A stretch of 64,000 nucleotides of DNA from Thiodiazotropha sp040791665 (GCA_040791665.1 JBFNNX010000013.1:1-64000); one strand, 5' to 3'. Shown: positions 44,322 to 53,546, counted from the stretch's first letter. The notes: generated by a model not told the origin, from the letters alone. Program-made: numbers and translations.

Positions 44322-44350
44322 GTAAATCCCGCGGTGGGAAAGTTGCATCT

Positions 44351-46072
44351 TTATTTCACTTTTACCTGCAACATCTCCTCACCGTCCTCATCCGACAGGT
44401 GGACCGCACAGGCAATACAGGGATCGAAACTGTGTATGGTCCTCAGAATCTCCACCGGTTGTTTTACGTCAGCCAGCTGGTGGTTATCCTGCAACGCGGC
44501 CTCGTATGCACCCGCCTGACCGGAACTGTCCCGTGGCCCTGCGTTCCAGGTGCTCGGTACCACCGCCTGATAGTTGGCGATCTTGCCATCCTCGATAACG
44601 ATCCAGTGTCCCAGCGCGCCGCGGGGCGCTTCCATGAATCCCACTCCCTTGCATCGATTCGGCCATGTGGCTGGCTCCCACAGGGCTTCGTTGAAGGTCT
44701 TGGTATCTCCCGCCTTGATATTGGCGATGAGCTGGTCGTACCAACCCTGCATCGCGTCCGCCAAGATCTTTGTTTCGAGGGTTCTGGCAGCGGTTCTGCC
44801 AAGGGTCGAGAAGAGCGCGCGAGTCGGCAGCTCCAGTTTGCTCAGAGTCATACTGACCAATTCCCGGGTCTGTTCATGCCCTTTGGCATACAACATCAAG
44901 ACACGCGCCAACGGCCCTACTTCAACGGCCTTGCCCTTCCACCTCGGCGCCTTCAGCCAGGAGTAGGGCTCCTCCACATTCAGATGCTTATAGGGGGGTT
45001 CGGGCCCGGTGTAGTTGAGTGATGTTTCACCATCATAGGGGTGCAGACCCTGATCCTTACCCTTGCTGTAGTCGTACCATGAGTGAGCAATATGCTCCTG
45101 TATCTCTTCAGCGTTGTTCAGATCCAACGGATGCACGGTTGAGATATCCCTGTCGAGAATGACGCCACTGGGGAAAAAGAAACTGTCTGGCTCATCCATG
45201 GAGGTGGCAGGCAGGTCACCGTAGCAAAGAAAGTTGCCCAGTCCTTCCCCACGCTCGCCCCAATCCTTGTAGAAGCTCGCCACCGCCAGCGTATCGGGCA
45301 CATAGACCTGATCGGTAAATTCACGCATCTTGTTGATGACGTTTTGTACCTGAGAGAGTTTCTTGCTGTTTATGGCCGAGTCGGAGTTGAGATCGATGGC
45401 GGATGCCACACCTCCCACGAGAAAGTTGGGGTGGGGATTCTTGCCGCCAAATATGGCATGCAGCTTGACTACGTCACGTTGCCACTCAAGTGCCTCAAGA
45501 TAGTGGGCGACCGCCATCAGATTTGCAGCCGGCGGCAGCTTATAGACCTCATGTCCCCAATAGGCCTTGGCGAAAATACCCAACTGCCCGGCATCGACGA
45601 ATCCCTTCAGTTTCTTTTTGACATCCGAGAAATAACCTGGAGATGCCTTCGGCCAGTTGCTGATCGACTGGGCCAGCGCAGCGGTTTCGCCGGGATCGGC
45701 GGAGAGTGCCGATACCACGTCTACCCAATCCAGGGCATGCAGGTGATAGAAGTGCATCACATGATCATGAATATACTGGGCACCGATCATGAGATTGCGA
45801 ATCAGCTGTGCATTCGGCGGTATCGGATAGCTGAGCGCATCTTCAACCGCGCGTACCGATGCGATTCCATGCACTAGGGTGCAGACACCGCATATACGCT
45901 GCGTAAAGGCCCAGGCATCACGGGGATCCCGACCCTTGAGTATGATCTCGATGCCGCGAACCATGGTACCCGATGAATAAGCACTGGCTATCTGATCACC
46001 ATCCATCTGGGCTTCAATGCGAAGATGTCCTTCTATTCTGGTGATGGGGTCAACGACGATTCTGTCACTCAT
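44351..46072 (-). CDS. hynL: [NiFe]-hydrogenase large subunit (Isp-type, HynL)
   Basis: The 573-residue catalytic subunit holds the NiFe(CN)2CO centre. The L1 motif is RICGVCTLVHG with C61 and C64, and L2 is DPCIACAVH with C552 and C555. After H558 a 15-residue tail (LSDEDGEEMLQVKVK) is to be removed by the maturation protease encoded at 49765-50256. Gene order hynS-isp1-isp2-hynL places it in the Isp-linked group 1e hydrogenases, as in Thiocapsa and Aquifex, which couple H2 turnover to sulfur metabolism or quinones. It is the last gene of the operon. Confidence 0.96.
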   Translation of the reverse strand: MSDRIVVDPITRIEGHLRIEAQMDGDQIASAYSSGTMVRGIEIILKGRDPRDAWAFTQRICGVCTLVHGIASVRAVEDALSYPIPPNAQLIRNLMIGAQYIHDHVMHFYHLHALDWVDVVSALSADPGETAALAQSISNWPKASPGYFSDVKKKLKGFVDAGQLGIFAKAYWGHEVYKLPPAANLMAVAHYLEALEWQRDVVKLHAIFGGKNPHPNFLVGGVASAIDLNSDSAINSKKLSQVQNVINKMREFTDQVYVPDTLAVASFYKDWGERGEGLGNFLCYGDLPATSMDEPDSFFFPSGVILDRDISTVHPLDLNNAEEIQEHIAHSWYDYSKGKDQGLHPYDGETSLNYTGPEPPYKHLNVEEPYSWLKAPRWKGKAVEVGPLARVLMLYAKGHEQTRELVSMTLSKLELPTRALFSTLGRTAARTLETKILADAMQGWYDQLIANIKAGDTKTFNEALWEPATWPNRCKGVGFMEAPRGALGHWIVIEDGKIANYQAVVPSTWNAGPRDSSGQAGAYEAALQDNHQLADVKQPVEILRTIHSFDPCIACAVHLSDEDGEEMLQVKVK

Positions 46073-46139
46073 TTCTCTCGTCTCCTATCGATACGATTCA
46101 GCCATGCTGCTATGGCCTGTCAGCAGGCCCTGGTGGTAC

Positions 46140-47405
46140 TCACTCTTCTTTTACCAGATGCTCAGCCAGCATCTCAGTCAATCCCACAACCGGAATCTCC
46201 ATGCGATACTCTTCGAGACCCTCCTCTATAATCAGCCGGCAATTCGCACAGGCCGTGACCAGGGTTTCCACATTCAGCTCATCGAGTTGGGTCTTCTTGC
46301 GTTTGAATACCTTGAGGCGCAATTCTTCAGCCCTCTCATTGGCGCTCACACCTCCGCCTCCGCCGCAACACCAGTTCATCTCCCTGGCATCCTGCATCTC
46401 GACAAATTCACTGGCGACCATCTTGAGAAGGTTGCGCGGCGGTTCCAATACACCACCCTTGCGGACGATCTGACAGGGATCATGGAAGGTCAGCCGGGTC
46501 TCATCCATACCTTCAGTCTTCAATCGACCGCTTTCGCGCAGCTCATCCAGAAGCTCCAGGATATGTACAACCTTGAACTTGTAAGGCCTGCCAATGAGAT
46601 TTGGACCCTCCCAGCGAATTGCCGTATAGGCATGTCCGCATTCGGGACTGATGACATATTTGACCTTCAGTTTTTCAGCCGCGACCACAACCCGATTGAC
46701 AAGCTCCCGGGCAATATCCGATGAGCCGATCTGGATACCCGAATTAGTCGCCTCGAAGGCTTCGGAACTGATCGTCCAGGTCACATCGGCCTGTTTGAAG
46801 ATGCGTGACAAGGCTTCCAGATATTCCGGGAAATTCATGATCTCCATGGATGAAAGTAACGCCATGTAGTCGACGCCCTCCACATCCACCGGAATCTTCA
46901 ATCCGGTATCGGCCTCCACATGCTTGATCTGCGCTGCCAATGCGGGGAATTTAACCCCCATCGGACTGCCGATTGTGACCGCTCTGCGGCTGGCGCCCTT
47001 CATACCCTCCGGTGAGTATCCGGCAGCCACGAAGCCCTCCCTGGCATGCCGGATCATGTAGCTGACATCGTTGCCTACCGGACAGACCATGGAACAACGT
47101 CCGCACAGGGTGCAGGCATCGTAAATCAGAGGTTCCCATTCCTCCAGGAGTTCATCGGTAACCGGTTCGCTCAAACCGAGCATCGATTTCAATTTGCCCC
47201 AAAGGGTAAACTCCTGCTCCCATACACGACGCAGTGGTTCCAGTTTGTTGATCGGCGTGTATTTTGGGTCACCTGTCTCGGTATAGAAGAGGCAGGCCTC
47301 GGCGCACATACCGCAATTCACGCAACTGGAGAAAAAGGAAGCAATCGGTGCGTTCATTTGTTCACGAAAGGCATTCATGCCTCGTTCAAGGGTTGCTTCG
47401 CTCAT
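46140..47405 (-). CDS. isp2: Hydrogenase-linked iron-sulfur protein Isp2 (HdrD/GlpC-like)
   Basis: The 421-residue cytoplasmic-side electron carrier has two [4Fe-4S] motifs, CVNCGMCAEAC (about 28-38) and CTLCGRCSMVCP (about 97-108), followed by two cysteine-rich CCG-type domains (HDPCQIVRKGG, NWCCGGGGG, ACANCR). The arrangement resembles the catalytic subunit HdrD of heterodisulfide reductase. Isp2 is thought to exchange electrons with Isp1 and an intracellular partner. Both clusters look complete. It overlaps isp1 by 4 bp and is followed by hynL after 67 bp. Confidence 0.93.
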   Translation of the reverse strand: MSEATLERGMNAFREQMNAPIASFFSSCVNCGMCAEACLFYTETGDPKYTPINKLEPLRRVWEQEFTLWGKLKSMLGLSEPVTDELLEEWEPLIYDACTLCGRCSMVCPVGNDVSYMIRHAREGFVAAGYSPEGMKGASRRAVTIGSPMGVKFPALAAQIKHVEADTGLKIPVDVEGVDYMALLSSMEIMNFPEYLEALSRIFKQADVTWTISSEAFEATNSGIQIGSSDIARELVNRVVVAAEKLKVKYVISPECGHAYTAIRWEGPNLIGRPYKFKVVHILELLDELRESGRLKTEGMDETRLTFHDPCQIVRKGGVLEPPRNLLKMVASEFVEMQDAREMNWCCGGGGGVSANERAEELRLKVFKRKKTQLDELNVETLVTACANCRLIIEEGLEEYRMEIPVVGLTEMLAEHLVKEE

Positions 47406-48064
47406 GACTGAACTCCTCTGCGACCTGCCATGGCCCCGTTATACCAACGGGCAATAAAAAATGTGAAAGCATGCATCAGCTTGGTAAAGGGAAATACCAC
47501 CATCAGGATTTCCACACTGAGGATATGCAGACCCAGTACCAGCGGATAGGGATCGATCATCCGATGGTAGGCCAGATACCCCGTGATCATGGGCAGAATC
47601 GTTACCAACCAGGTCAGATAATCTTCCGAACCACTGAGGTAACGTTTCACCGGATGGCTCAGACGGCTGAACAGCATCGCCACCAGGGTGACGATCGTCA
47701 CTGCAGCGACGGCATCAACCAGATTGCTGGCGATACCTGGCCAGCTGAGTCCGATGGTGGCATTGATCAGCTCGATATGGGGAATGAACAGAAAAAGACT
47801 GATGAAGAAACCGATATGCCAGATGTATCCACCGACTACCGTGAATGGGGAACGCTTGAAGGAGCCCTTTTCCGGCAAGGTTCTTGTAACCACAGTTCGC
47901 AGGCCGGATCCCAGCTCCGCCCCTCTGGGCTCCGAGTAGTCGGGCTTGCGGCCTAATATCAATACCTCGAGCAGCCGGATCAGAATGCCGATCAGTAGCA
48001 CGACCAGCGCAATATCAAAACCCGGCCCTCTAACCCATAGAAGAAAATCAACTGGTGTGTTCAT
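47402..48064 (-). CDS. isp1: Hydrogenase-linked membrane cytochrome b Isp1 (NarI/HdrE-like)
   Basis: The 220-residue membrane protein has five hydrophobic segments and histidines placed as in NarI-like diheme cytochromes b (YIWHIGFF, HIELI, HILSVE, MHAF). It should accept electrons from HynSL on the periplasmic side and pass them to quinone or to Isp2. It overlaps hynS by 4 bp and isp2 by 4 bp, so the three are translationally coupled. Confidence 0.92.
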   Translation of the reverse strand: MNTPVDFLLWVRGPGFDIALVVLLIGILIRLLEVLILGRKPDYSEPRGAELGSGLRTVVTRTLPEKGSFKRSPFTVVGGYIWHIGFFISLFLFIPHIELINATIGLSWPGIASNLVDAVAAVTIVTLVAMLFSRLSHPVKRYLSGSEDYLTWLVTILPMITGYLAYHRMIDPYPLVLGLHILSVEILMVVFPFTKLMHAFTFFIARWYNGAMAGRRGVQS

Positions 48065-49167
48065 GATCTCTTATCCAAGTCATCGATAGTTACTGGTTCA
48101 TGCTCGGAAGCAGCCTTGGCCTGCTTGCTGCGATTGAGTGCACCGGCCGCCGCGCCAATGGCCACTCCTGCACCCGCGACATAGGCAACCTGCCGTATTA
48201 CATCGCTGTCGGGAATCGACAGGGCATTGTAGAATCCGCCGGCATCCCAGAAATCGGGTTCAGAACAACCCAGGCAGCCATGTCCCGATTCCACCGGCCA
48301 GCTTGCGCCCTGATTCCACTTGGTGGTTGCGCATGCGTTATAGGTCATGGGACCCTTGCAGCCAAGACGGTAGAGACACCAGCCCTTGCGTGCCCCCTCG
48401 TCATCGAAGGTTTCGGCAAACAGGCCTTTGTCATAGAAAGGCCGCCGATAGCAGCGGTCATGGATACTTTTCCCGAAGAAGACCTTCGGTCTACCCAGGC
48501 TGTCCAGCTCCGGCAGGGATCCGAAAGTAAGAAAATGTGCCAATACACCTGTAATCACGGTTGGAATGGGCGGACACCCCGAGACATTGACGACCGGTTT
48601 ATCTTTCACGATATCGGAGACCGAAACCGCACCGGTCGGATTGGGTTTGGCCTGGGGCAAGCCACCGAATGCCGCGCAGGTACCCACAGCTACCACAGCG
48701 GCGGCACCGGCGACCGTCTCTTCCAGTATTTGCAGATTGCTGATGCCTGCGATAGTGGAAAAGCCCGGATTTCCCAATGGAATGGAGCCATCGACGACGA
48801 CGATATATTTGCCTTCGTTTTCGTGCATCGCCGCTTCACGCGCTGCTTCTGCCGCATCTCCGGATGCGACTTGCAGGGTATGGTGATAATCGAGTGAGAT
48901 ATGATCGAATATCAGATTCTCTACGGTGGGTGAATGACTGCGTGTCAAGGACTCGGTGCAGCCGGTACACTCCTGAAACGAGAGCCATATGACCGACGGC
49001 CTCTTCGCCTTCTCGAGAGAGGCGGCAATAGCAGGCACCATTGCCGGCGGTAACGCCATCATCGATGCGGTGACACTGCAGAATTTCAGAAAACCCCGTC
49101 TGGAGACACCGCTTTCCCGCAAGCTCTCACCAAGTGTTTTAGCGATAGGTTTGAGTTCTTCAGCCAT
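48061..49167 (-). CDS. hynS: [NiFe]-hydrogenase small subunit (Isp-type, HynS)
   Basis: The 368-residue small subunit has a twin-arginine signal SRRGFLKF near residue 22, a proximal [4Fe-4S] motif ECTGCTES, a medial and distal cluster region rich in cysteines (CYRRPF, CLYRLGCKGP, CGCLGCSEPDF-like), and a C-terminal hydrophobic anchor (about 320-345). It is exported with HynL through the Tat system. I chose ATG 49167 over the in-frame ATG 49191 because GGAGGAG sits just ahead of it. It follows hupH by 24 bp. Confidence 0.95.
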   Translation of the reverse strand: MAEELKPIAKTLGESLRESGVSRRGFLKFCSVTASMMALPPAMVPAIAASLEKAKRPSVIWLSFQECTGCTESLTRSHSPTVENLIFDHISLDYHHTLQVASGDAAEAAREAAMHENEGKYIVVVDGSIPLGNPGFSTIAGISNLQILEETVAGAAAVVAVGTCAAFGGLPQAKPNPTGAVSVSDIVKDKPVVNVSGCPPIPTVITGVLAHFLTFGSLPELDSLGRPKVFFGKSIHDRCYRRPFYDKGLFAETFDDEGARKGWCLYRLGCKGPMTYNACATTKWNQGASWPVESGHGCLGCSEPDFWDAGGFYNALSIPDSDVIRQVAYVAGAGVAIGAAAGALNRSKQAKAASEHEPVTIDDLDKRS

Positions 49168-49191
49168 TACTACTCCTCCCGCAATCGACAA

Positions 49192-49638
49192 TCATGCGGA
49201 ACTATCTGGGTTTAGCTGCTGTTCGAGCCTGAGAATCGCATCCGAGATATCCTCGGCTTGAGACTTAACGATCTCCGGTACACGATTAATCTCAAGTGAA
49301 AGGGCCACGCGTTCACCTGCGGCATTGTAGTGATCGATTAGCCAGACACCGGGATAGAGGGTCTCGCAAATACGGCTTTTACCCAAGGATTGAAGCTCGA
49401 TAGTAACCTCGCCACATCCGAGATGACGCAGCAGCTCTTCCTCATCACCTGGGCCGAAAGGTATGGATTTAAGATCGATTGTATTCGCCACGCCTCGCTC
49501 CTTGAGTCGTTTCAATGAGTGCAGAACTTCATGCATGACAGGGATTGCATTTGAGTGATTCACGGGTGGGTTAGATCTACCCGCTTCCTCAACCCGTACA
49601 GTGATGTCGATGTCTTGCAGTTTCTGCATGAGTCGCAT
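49192..49638 (-). CDS. hupH: Hydrogenase maturation protein HupH-like
   Basis: The 148-residue protein corresponds to the C-terminal domain of HupH, recognised by IDLKSIPFGPGDEEELLRHLG, ETLYPGVWLIDHYN and NRVPEIVKSQAEDI. HupH-type proteins assist small-subunit or cluster assembly in uptake hydrogenases. Position directly ahead of hynS supports that. It is shorter than two-domain HupH, lacking the other half. It is the first gene after a putative FNR site about 65 bp upstream. Confidence 0.85.
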   Translation of the reverse strand: MRLMQKLQDIDITVRVEEAGRSNPPVNHSNAIPVMHEVLHSLKRLKERGVANTIDLKSIPFGPGDEEELLRHLGCGEVTIELQSLGKSRICETLYPGVWLIDHYNAAGERVALSLEINRVPEIVKSQAEDISDAILRLEQQLNPDSSA

Positions 49639-49702
49639 CTACTCGGTGTCTCATTGATTACCTAGTTTACATAAAGAATATCACTAAATACTGATACTAG
49701 AG

Positions 49703-49716
49703 CTGATCTGGATCAT
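49703..49716 (-). promoter_or_regulatory. FNR/Anr-like box upstream of hupH-hynS
   Basis: TGATCTGGATCA (49704-49715) is a dyad matching the core of the FNR consensus TTGAT-N4-ATCAA on both halves, lacking only the outermost T and A. It lies about 65 bp before the hupH start. In Thiocapsa the hyn operon is controlled by an FNR homologue, so the location is sensible. No -10 was assigned. Confidence 0.5.
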
Positions 49717-49764
49717 AATTGCAGACTGAAAACCTGATCTCTGACAACTCAATGCAATTTAGAG

Positions 49765-50256
49765 TTACCCGTATCCGGCAGGCAAAAGGCCCCATGACTT
49801 GAGTATCGTGACGATCTCGGCAATGCCCTTTTCAACTGCCGGTTCCACGCTTTCGCTCAATGTCTCCCCCCAATCCAGATTCTCGGGTTCGATGCCAACC
49901 AGACAGCGTCGAGTCGGTAGGGTATCGGAAAGTCGGGCGATATCGAACAGGTCGCCCAAACTTACCTCATGCACACTGGCGCGATTGCCTTGAAGGTAGC
50001 TGTCCATCTCCCGATCATGGAAGATTCTGAGCGTACCGGGCCTCTCCCCCATGCGGGCCGCATCCGCCACGATCAACCCATCCGCCCTGGCAATGGGTTC
50101 CGCCAGCGTGAAACTGAGGGTACCACCATCCAGATACTCAATGCCCGGAAGCGTCCCGATCCGCTGCTGCATGCGATTCACCAGTTGGACACCTATACCC
50201 TCGTCGCTCAACAGGGTATTTCCTATACCAAGGATCAAGACAGATTCGATTGACAA
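49765..50256 (-). CDS. Hydrogenase maturation endopeptidase (HupD/HynD-type)
   Basis: The 163-residue nickel-dependent protease cuts the HynL C-terminal tail once the NiFe centre is inserted. The family motifs are GIGNTLLSDEGIG with metal-ligand E19, VDA/VADAARMG-like region with an aspartate near 64, and HEVSLGD with H about 95. The genes hupH and hynS follow, after 126 bp. It diverges from hypC, 153 bp away, so both directions may share a control region. Confidence 0.93.
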   Translation of the reverse strand: MSIESVLILGIGNTLLSDEGIGVQLVNRMQQRIGTLPGIEYLDGGTLSFTLAEPIARADGLIVADAARMGERPGTLRIFHDREMDSYLQGNRASVHEVSLGDLFDIARLSDTLPTRRCLVGIEPENLDWGETLSESVEPAVEKGIAEIVTILKSWGLLPAGYG

Positions 50257-50409
50257 AAATAGTCCCCTTGCGAGAATGAAATAGGCAGCTACGAATAGCG
50301 TCTATTATTTTAAGGAAGCGCTGAACTGATCAGGGATCCCTCATGACAGGATAGTTGGCAGCCGTAACAGGCATGCCACGAGATCATAACTGTAAACGAA
50401 GGTTATATC

Positions 50410-50652
50410 ATGTGCCTGGGCATACCCATGCAAATCAAAAGTATCGAGGGCTTTACCGCACAGTGTGAAGCAAAAGGCATTCAGCGGGAAGTGAGTCTCT
50501 TCATGTTGCAGCATGAAGAATTGAAACCGGACGACTTTGTCGTCGTACATGTCGGATACGCAATACAAAAAGTCACGCCGCAGGAAGCACGCTCGGCCTG
50601 GGAGATATACGACGAGATGCTGGCGAAGACGGAACCCCCTCCGGATGCATGA
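50410..50652 (+). CDS. hypC: Hydrogenase maturation chaperone HypC
   Basis: The 80-residue chaperone starts MCLGIPMQI, the essential N-terminal cysteine motif, and has the OB-like core GIQREVSLF and VHVGYAIQKV. With HypD it carries the Fe(CN)2CO unit to the large subunit. The stop overlaps the hypA start by 8 bp. It is the first gene of the rightward hyp set. Confidence 0.95.
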   Translation: MCLGIPMQIKSIEGFTAQCEAKGIQREVSLFMLQHEELKPDDFVVVHVGYAIQKVTPQEARSAWEIYDEMLAKTEPPPDA

Positions 50653-51001
50653 GTTATCTGTTTGCCAGGCAATGCTGGCACAGGTCGAAGCGATTGCAAA
50701 GCGGGAGCAGGCCAGCCGGGTAATCAGAATCGTCATCCACATCGGCCCCCTCTCCGGTGTGGTACCCGAACTGCTGCAACAGGCCTTCACGATCGCCCGC
50801 GCGGGCAGTATTGCCGCCGAAGCCGAATTAGAAACGGTGCTGCAACAGGTACGGGTACGCTGCCAACAATGTGGTGCCGAGTGCGATGCATCGGCGAATA
50901 GATTGATCTGCCGTGAATGTGGTGATTTCCGTACCCGACTCATCAGCGGGGATGAACTCCTGCTCGCAAGTGTAGAACTGACACGGGAGGAAAACCATTG
51001 A
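50645..51001 (+). CDS. hypA: Hydrogenase nickel insertion protein HypA
   Basis: The 118-residue protein starts MHELSVCQ, where H2 and E3 bind nickel, and has a structural zinc site made of two CxxC pairs (CQQC near 73 and CREC near 90). It works with HypB to insert nickel. I placed the start at ATG 50645, overlapping the hypC stop by 8 bp; a longer upstream frame to 50537 runs through hypC and lacks family sequence. Confidence 0.95.
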   Translation: MHELSVCQAMLAQVEAIAKREQASRVIRIVIHIGPLSGVVPELLQQAFTIARAGSIAAEAELETVLQQVRVRCQQCGAECDASANRLICRECGDFRTRLISGDELLLASVELTREENH

Positions 51002-51050
51002 AACAGGCTGGTCTGACCCACTGTAATTCCAAATTAAGGAGCATATTCTG

Positions 51051-51872
51051 ATGTGCGATACATGCGGCTGTAACATCACCGAAGGCAATCGGCATCTCAT
51101 CGAGGAGGGTGGCAAACACGCCTATGCAGAGGATGGTAGCGTTGCAGTGGAGGTAATACAGAATCTGCTTAGCGAGAATGACCGTCAGGCCGCCCACAAC
51201 CGGGAGCATTTTGACCGTCACCAGCTGCTGGCGATCAATCTCATGTCATCGCCCGGCAGTGGCAAAACCCGCCTCCTGGAAACCACCATCGACAAGCTTG
51301 GGCATACATACCGGATCGGCGTCGTCGAAGGCGACCTGGAGACGGAGAACGATGCCGAGCGCATCCGCGAAAAAGGCGTGGAGGCTGTCCAGATCACTAC
51401 CGGCACCGCCTGTCACCTCGATGCGCATATGATCCATCATGCCCTGCATGGGATGAATCTGGATGAGCTGGACATCCTGTTTATCGAAAATGTCGGCAAC
51501 CTGGTCTGCCCGGCCAGCTTCGATCTGGGTCAACACCTCAATATCACCCTTCTGTCCGCTACCGAAGGGGACGACAAACCCAGTAAATATCCGGTCATCT
51601 TCCGGGCCGCAGATCATGTACTGATCACTAAATCCGATCTGCTGGCGGTATTGGATGATTTCAGCCCCGAACGGGCTGAGCTGGCGGTTCGCCGGCTGGC
51701 CGTTGAAGCGCCCATCACGCTGACTTCAGCCAAATCAGGCGAGGGCATGGATGCATGGCTGGACTGGCTGCAGGAGCAAGTTGAACTGCAGAACGAAAAA
51801 CGTTCGAGGGGAGAGACCCTGCATCCGAAACTTCAACCCGATGGTGTGAGGTTACATGCTGATAAACTCTAG
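51051..51872 (+). CDS. hypB: Hydrogenase nickel incorporation GTPase HypB
   Basis: The 273-residue SIMIBI GTPase has the N-terminal metal motif MCDTCGCN, Walker A MSSPGSGKTRLLE (about 64-76), EGDLETENDAERI, the metal-binding CHLDAHM region and ENVGNLVCPA, and the G4 motif TKSDLL. It lacks the histidine-rich nickel-storage stretch of some HypB. It delivers nickel to the large subunit with HypA. A 202-bp inverted-repeat element separates it from hypD. Confidence 0.95.
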   Translation: MCDTCGCNITEGNRHLIEEGGKHAYAEDGSVAVEVIQNLLSENDRQAAHNREHFDRHQLLAINLMSSPGSGKTRLLETTIDKLGHTYRIGVVEGDLETENDAERIREKGVEAVQITTGTACHLDAHMIHHALHGMNLDELDILFIENVGNLVCPASFDLGQHLNITLLSATEGDDKPSKYPVIFRAADHVLITKSDLLAVLDDFSPERAELAVRRLAVEAPITLTSAKSGEGMDAWLDWLQEQVELQNEKRSRGETLHPKLQPDGVRLHADKL

Positions 51873-51882
51873 AAGAGAAACA

Positions 51883-52084
51883 AGCCGCAAATAGACGCCA
51901 ATCACCGCAAATCAAACGCAAATGGAATGATGCTACTCATTAAACTATCTCAGTTTCATATGTTGCTGATCGCACGGTCGCTCACGAGGTCTCTTTCATC
52001 TCGCATACAATTATCACTTTCAACTTCAAACAACAGAATAGATTGTTCGCGTAGATTCGCGGTGATTGGCGTCCATTTGCGGCT
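51883..52084. repeat. Inverted-repeat element between hypB and hypD
   Basis: The left end AGCCGCAAATAGACGCCAAT (51883-51902, continuing to 51908) is the reverse complement of the right end (52059-52084) with one mismatch over 26 bp. The arms enclose about 150 bp with no supported gene, and similarity continues loosely inward. A 16-bp piece of one end recurs at 16949-16964. The structure resembles a small non-autonomous (MITE-like) or palindromic interspersed element. Confidence 0.65.
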
Positions 52085-52093
52085 AAAGACCCC

Positions 52094-53188
52094 ATGTCCA
52101 TAAACGCGAAATCCTGGCTGCAACAAATAAATGCCCTGCCATTGCAGGAGCCGGTCAAAATCATGAATGTCTGCGGCGGACATGAGCGTACCATTACCCA
52201 GGCGGGGTTGAGGGGAGCGCTTCCCACCCAGATAGAGTTGATTCCGGGGCCTGGCTGTCCTGTCTGCGTATGTCCCGAAGAGGATGTCTATCAAGCGATG
52301 CAGCTGGCGCTGCATGAGCCGGTGACCCTGGTGGCATTCGGCGACATGCTTCGGGTACCGGTCAATGTCAGCAAGGGTGAACCCCGCTCCCTTGATCAGG
52401 CCCATGCCGCCGGGGCGGATATCCGTCCCATCGCCTCCCCCATCGAGGCCCTGCAAATCGCTCAGGCCTCACCCGGCAGGGAAGTGATCTTTTTTGCCGC
52501 CGGCTTCGAGACCACCACGGCACCCGTCGCCGCGTTGTTGGTCGAGGGCATACCTGACAACCTCACCATCCTGCTATCGGGTCGACTGACCTGGCCCGCT
52601 GTATCCATACTGCTCAGTGGCGAAAAGCCGGGATTCAACGCCCTGGTCGCACCCGGTCATGTGGCGACCGTAATGGGGCCGGAGGAGTGGTCATTCGTCG
52701 TGCAACAGCACCACATACCTGCCGCCGTTGCCGGCTTTACCCCGGAGAGCCTGCTGGCGGCAACCTACTCCGTTGTCAGACAGTATTTGGACGATCGGCT
52801 CTTTCTCGATAACTGTTATCCTGAATTGGTCAAACCCGGCGGTAATCCCAGCGCAAAGGCTCATCTGAACAAAGCGATGGATGTAGTTGATGCCAATTGG
52901 CGCGGGATCGGTGTCATCCCCAACTCCGGTTTCGCGCTGAACAGTGAATACACGCACTGGGATGCCCGTTTGCGTTTTCCCGAGTATGACTCTCCAGAGC
53001 GAAAACGAAGTGGTGAGATGCCACCGGGTTGTGACTGCGCGGCGGTGGTATTAGGTCGGAAATATCCGAACCAGTGCAGACTCTATGGCGCGGCTTGTAC
53101 CCCGAGAACGCCGATCGGACCCTGTATGGTCTCCGATGAGGGCGCCTGCCGAATCTGGTGGAGCGGTGGGATTCGGGAACGAGATTAA
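52094..53188 (+). CDS. hypD: Hydrogenase maturation protein HypD
   Basis: The 364-residue iron-sulfur protein builds the Fe(CN)2CO unit with HypC. The signatures are MNVCGGHEHT-like (NVCGGHERTI at about 25-34), GPGCPVCVCPEEDV (about 52-66), FFAAGFETTTAP, and a C-terminal [4Fe-4S] set CDCAAVVLG ... CRLYGAACTPRTPIGPCMVSDEGAC, given in part. HypE and HypF, which make the cyanide ligands, are not found in this window. The gene starts 9 bp after the inverted-repeat element. Confidence 0.95.
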   Translation: MSINAKSWLQQINALPLQEPVKIMNVCGGHERTITQAGLRGALPTQIELIPGPGCPVCVCPEEDVYQAMQLALHEPVTLVAFGDMLRVPVNVSKGEPRSLDQAHAAGADIRPIASPIEALQIAQASPGREVIFFAAGFETTTAPVAALLVEGIPDNLTILLSGRLTWPAVSILLSGEKPGFNALVAPGHVATVMGPEEWSFVVQQHHIPAAVAGFTPESLLAATYSVVRQYLDDRLFLDNCYPELVKPGGNPSAKAHLNKAMDVVDANWRGIGVIPNSGFALNSEYTHWDARLRFPEYDSPERKRSGEMPPGCDCAAVVLGRKYPNQCRLYGAACTPRTPIGPCMVSDEGACRIWWSGGIRERD

Positions 53189-53546
53189 TAATCGCTCCAC
53201 CATTCATCGATTCCTGAATAGGGGTCTCCCCCTACATCGATCCAGCGAGATGTGATATCGAATTATTCTACGCTCGCTATTGAAACACATGATTATAATT
53301 TACTTTATAAATAGATAATTAATACTTGTTTCATATACTCTATTCATAATTACTGAGATTTATCGTTGAGTAGTGAACAAGCCCGCTCTCTGGGTATTTG
53401 CAGTGATTCCATGTACGCTTTTCAGTCACTGTTCTTCTCTTACACAGACCGTCTGAGCTAGCGATGTTTCCTCACGGATTGAAACTCACCCACTAAAATT
53501 ACGGTCTATACTCCCTATATTACATACTGTTTTGCTGGGTTTTAGG
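53189..53546. other. AT-rich intergenic region before the fatty-acid operon
   Basis: About 360 bp without a supported gene. An inverted repeat TGGTGGAGCG (53156-53165) with CGCTCCACCA (53193-53202) spans the hypD stop codon but has a 27-nt loop and no T run. The stretch 53280-53350 is very AT-rich and could contain the promoter of the following genes; no consensus box is clear enough to name. Confidence 0.35.

Noticed and set aside
53156..53202. hypD terminator
   Set aside because: The inverted repeat overlaps the end of hypD, has a 27-nt loop and no T tract, so it is not a convincing intrinsic terminator.
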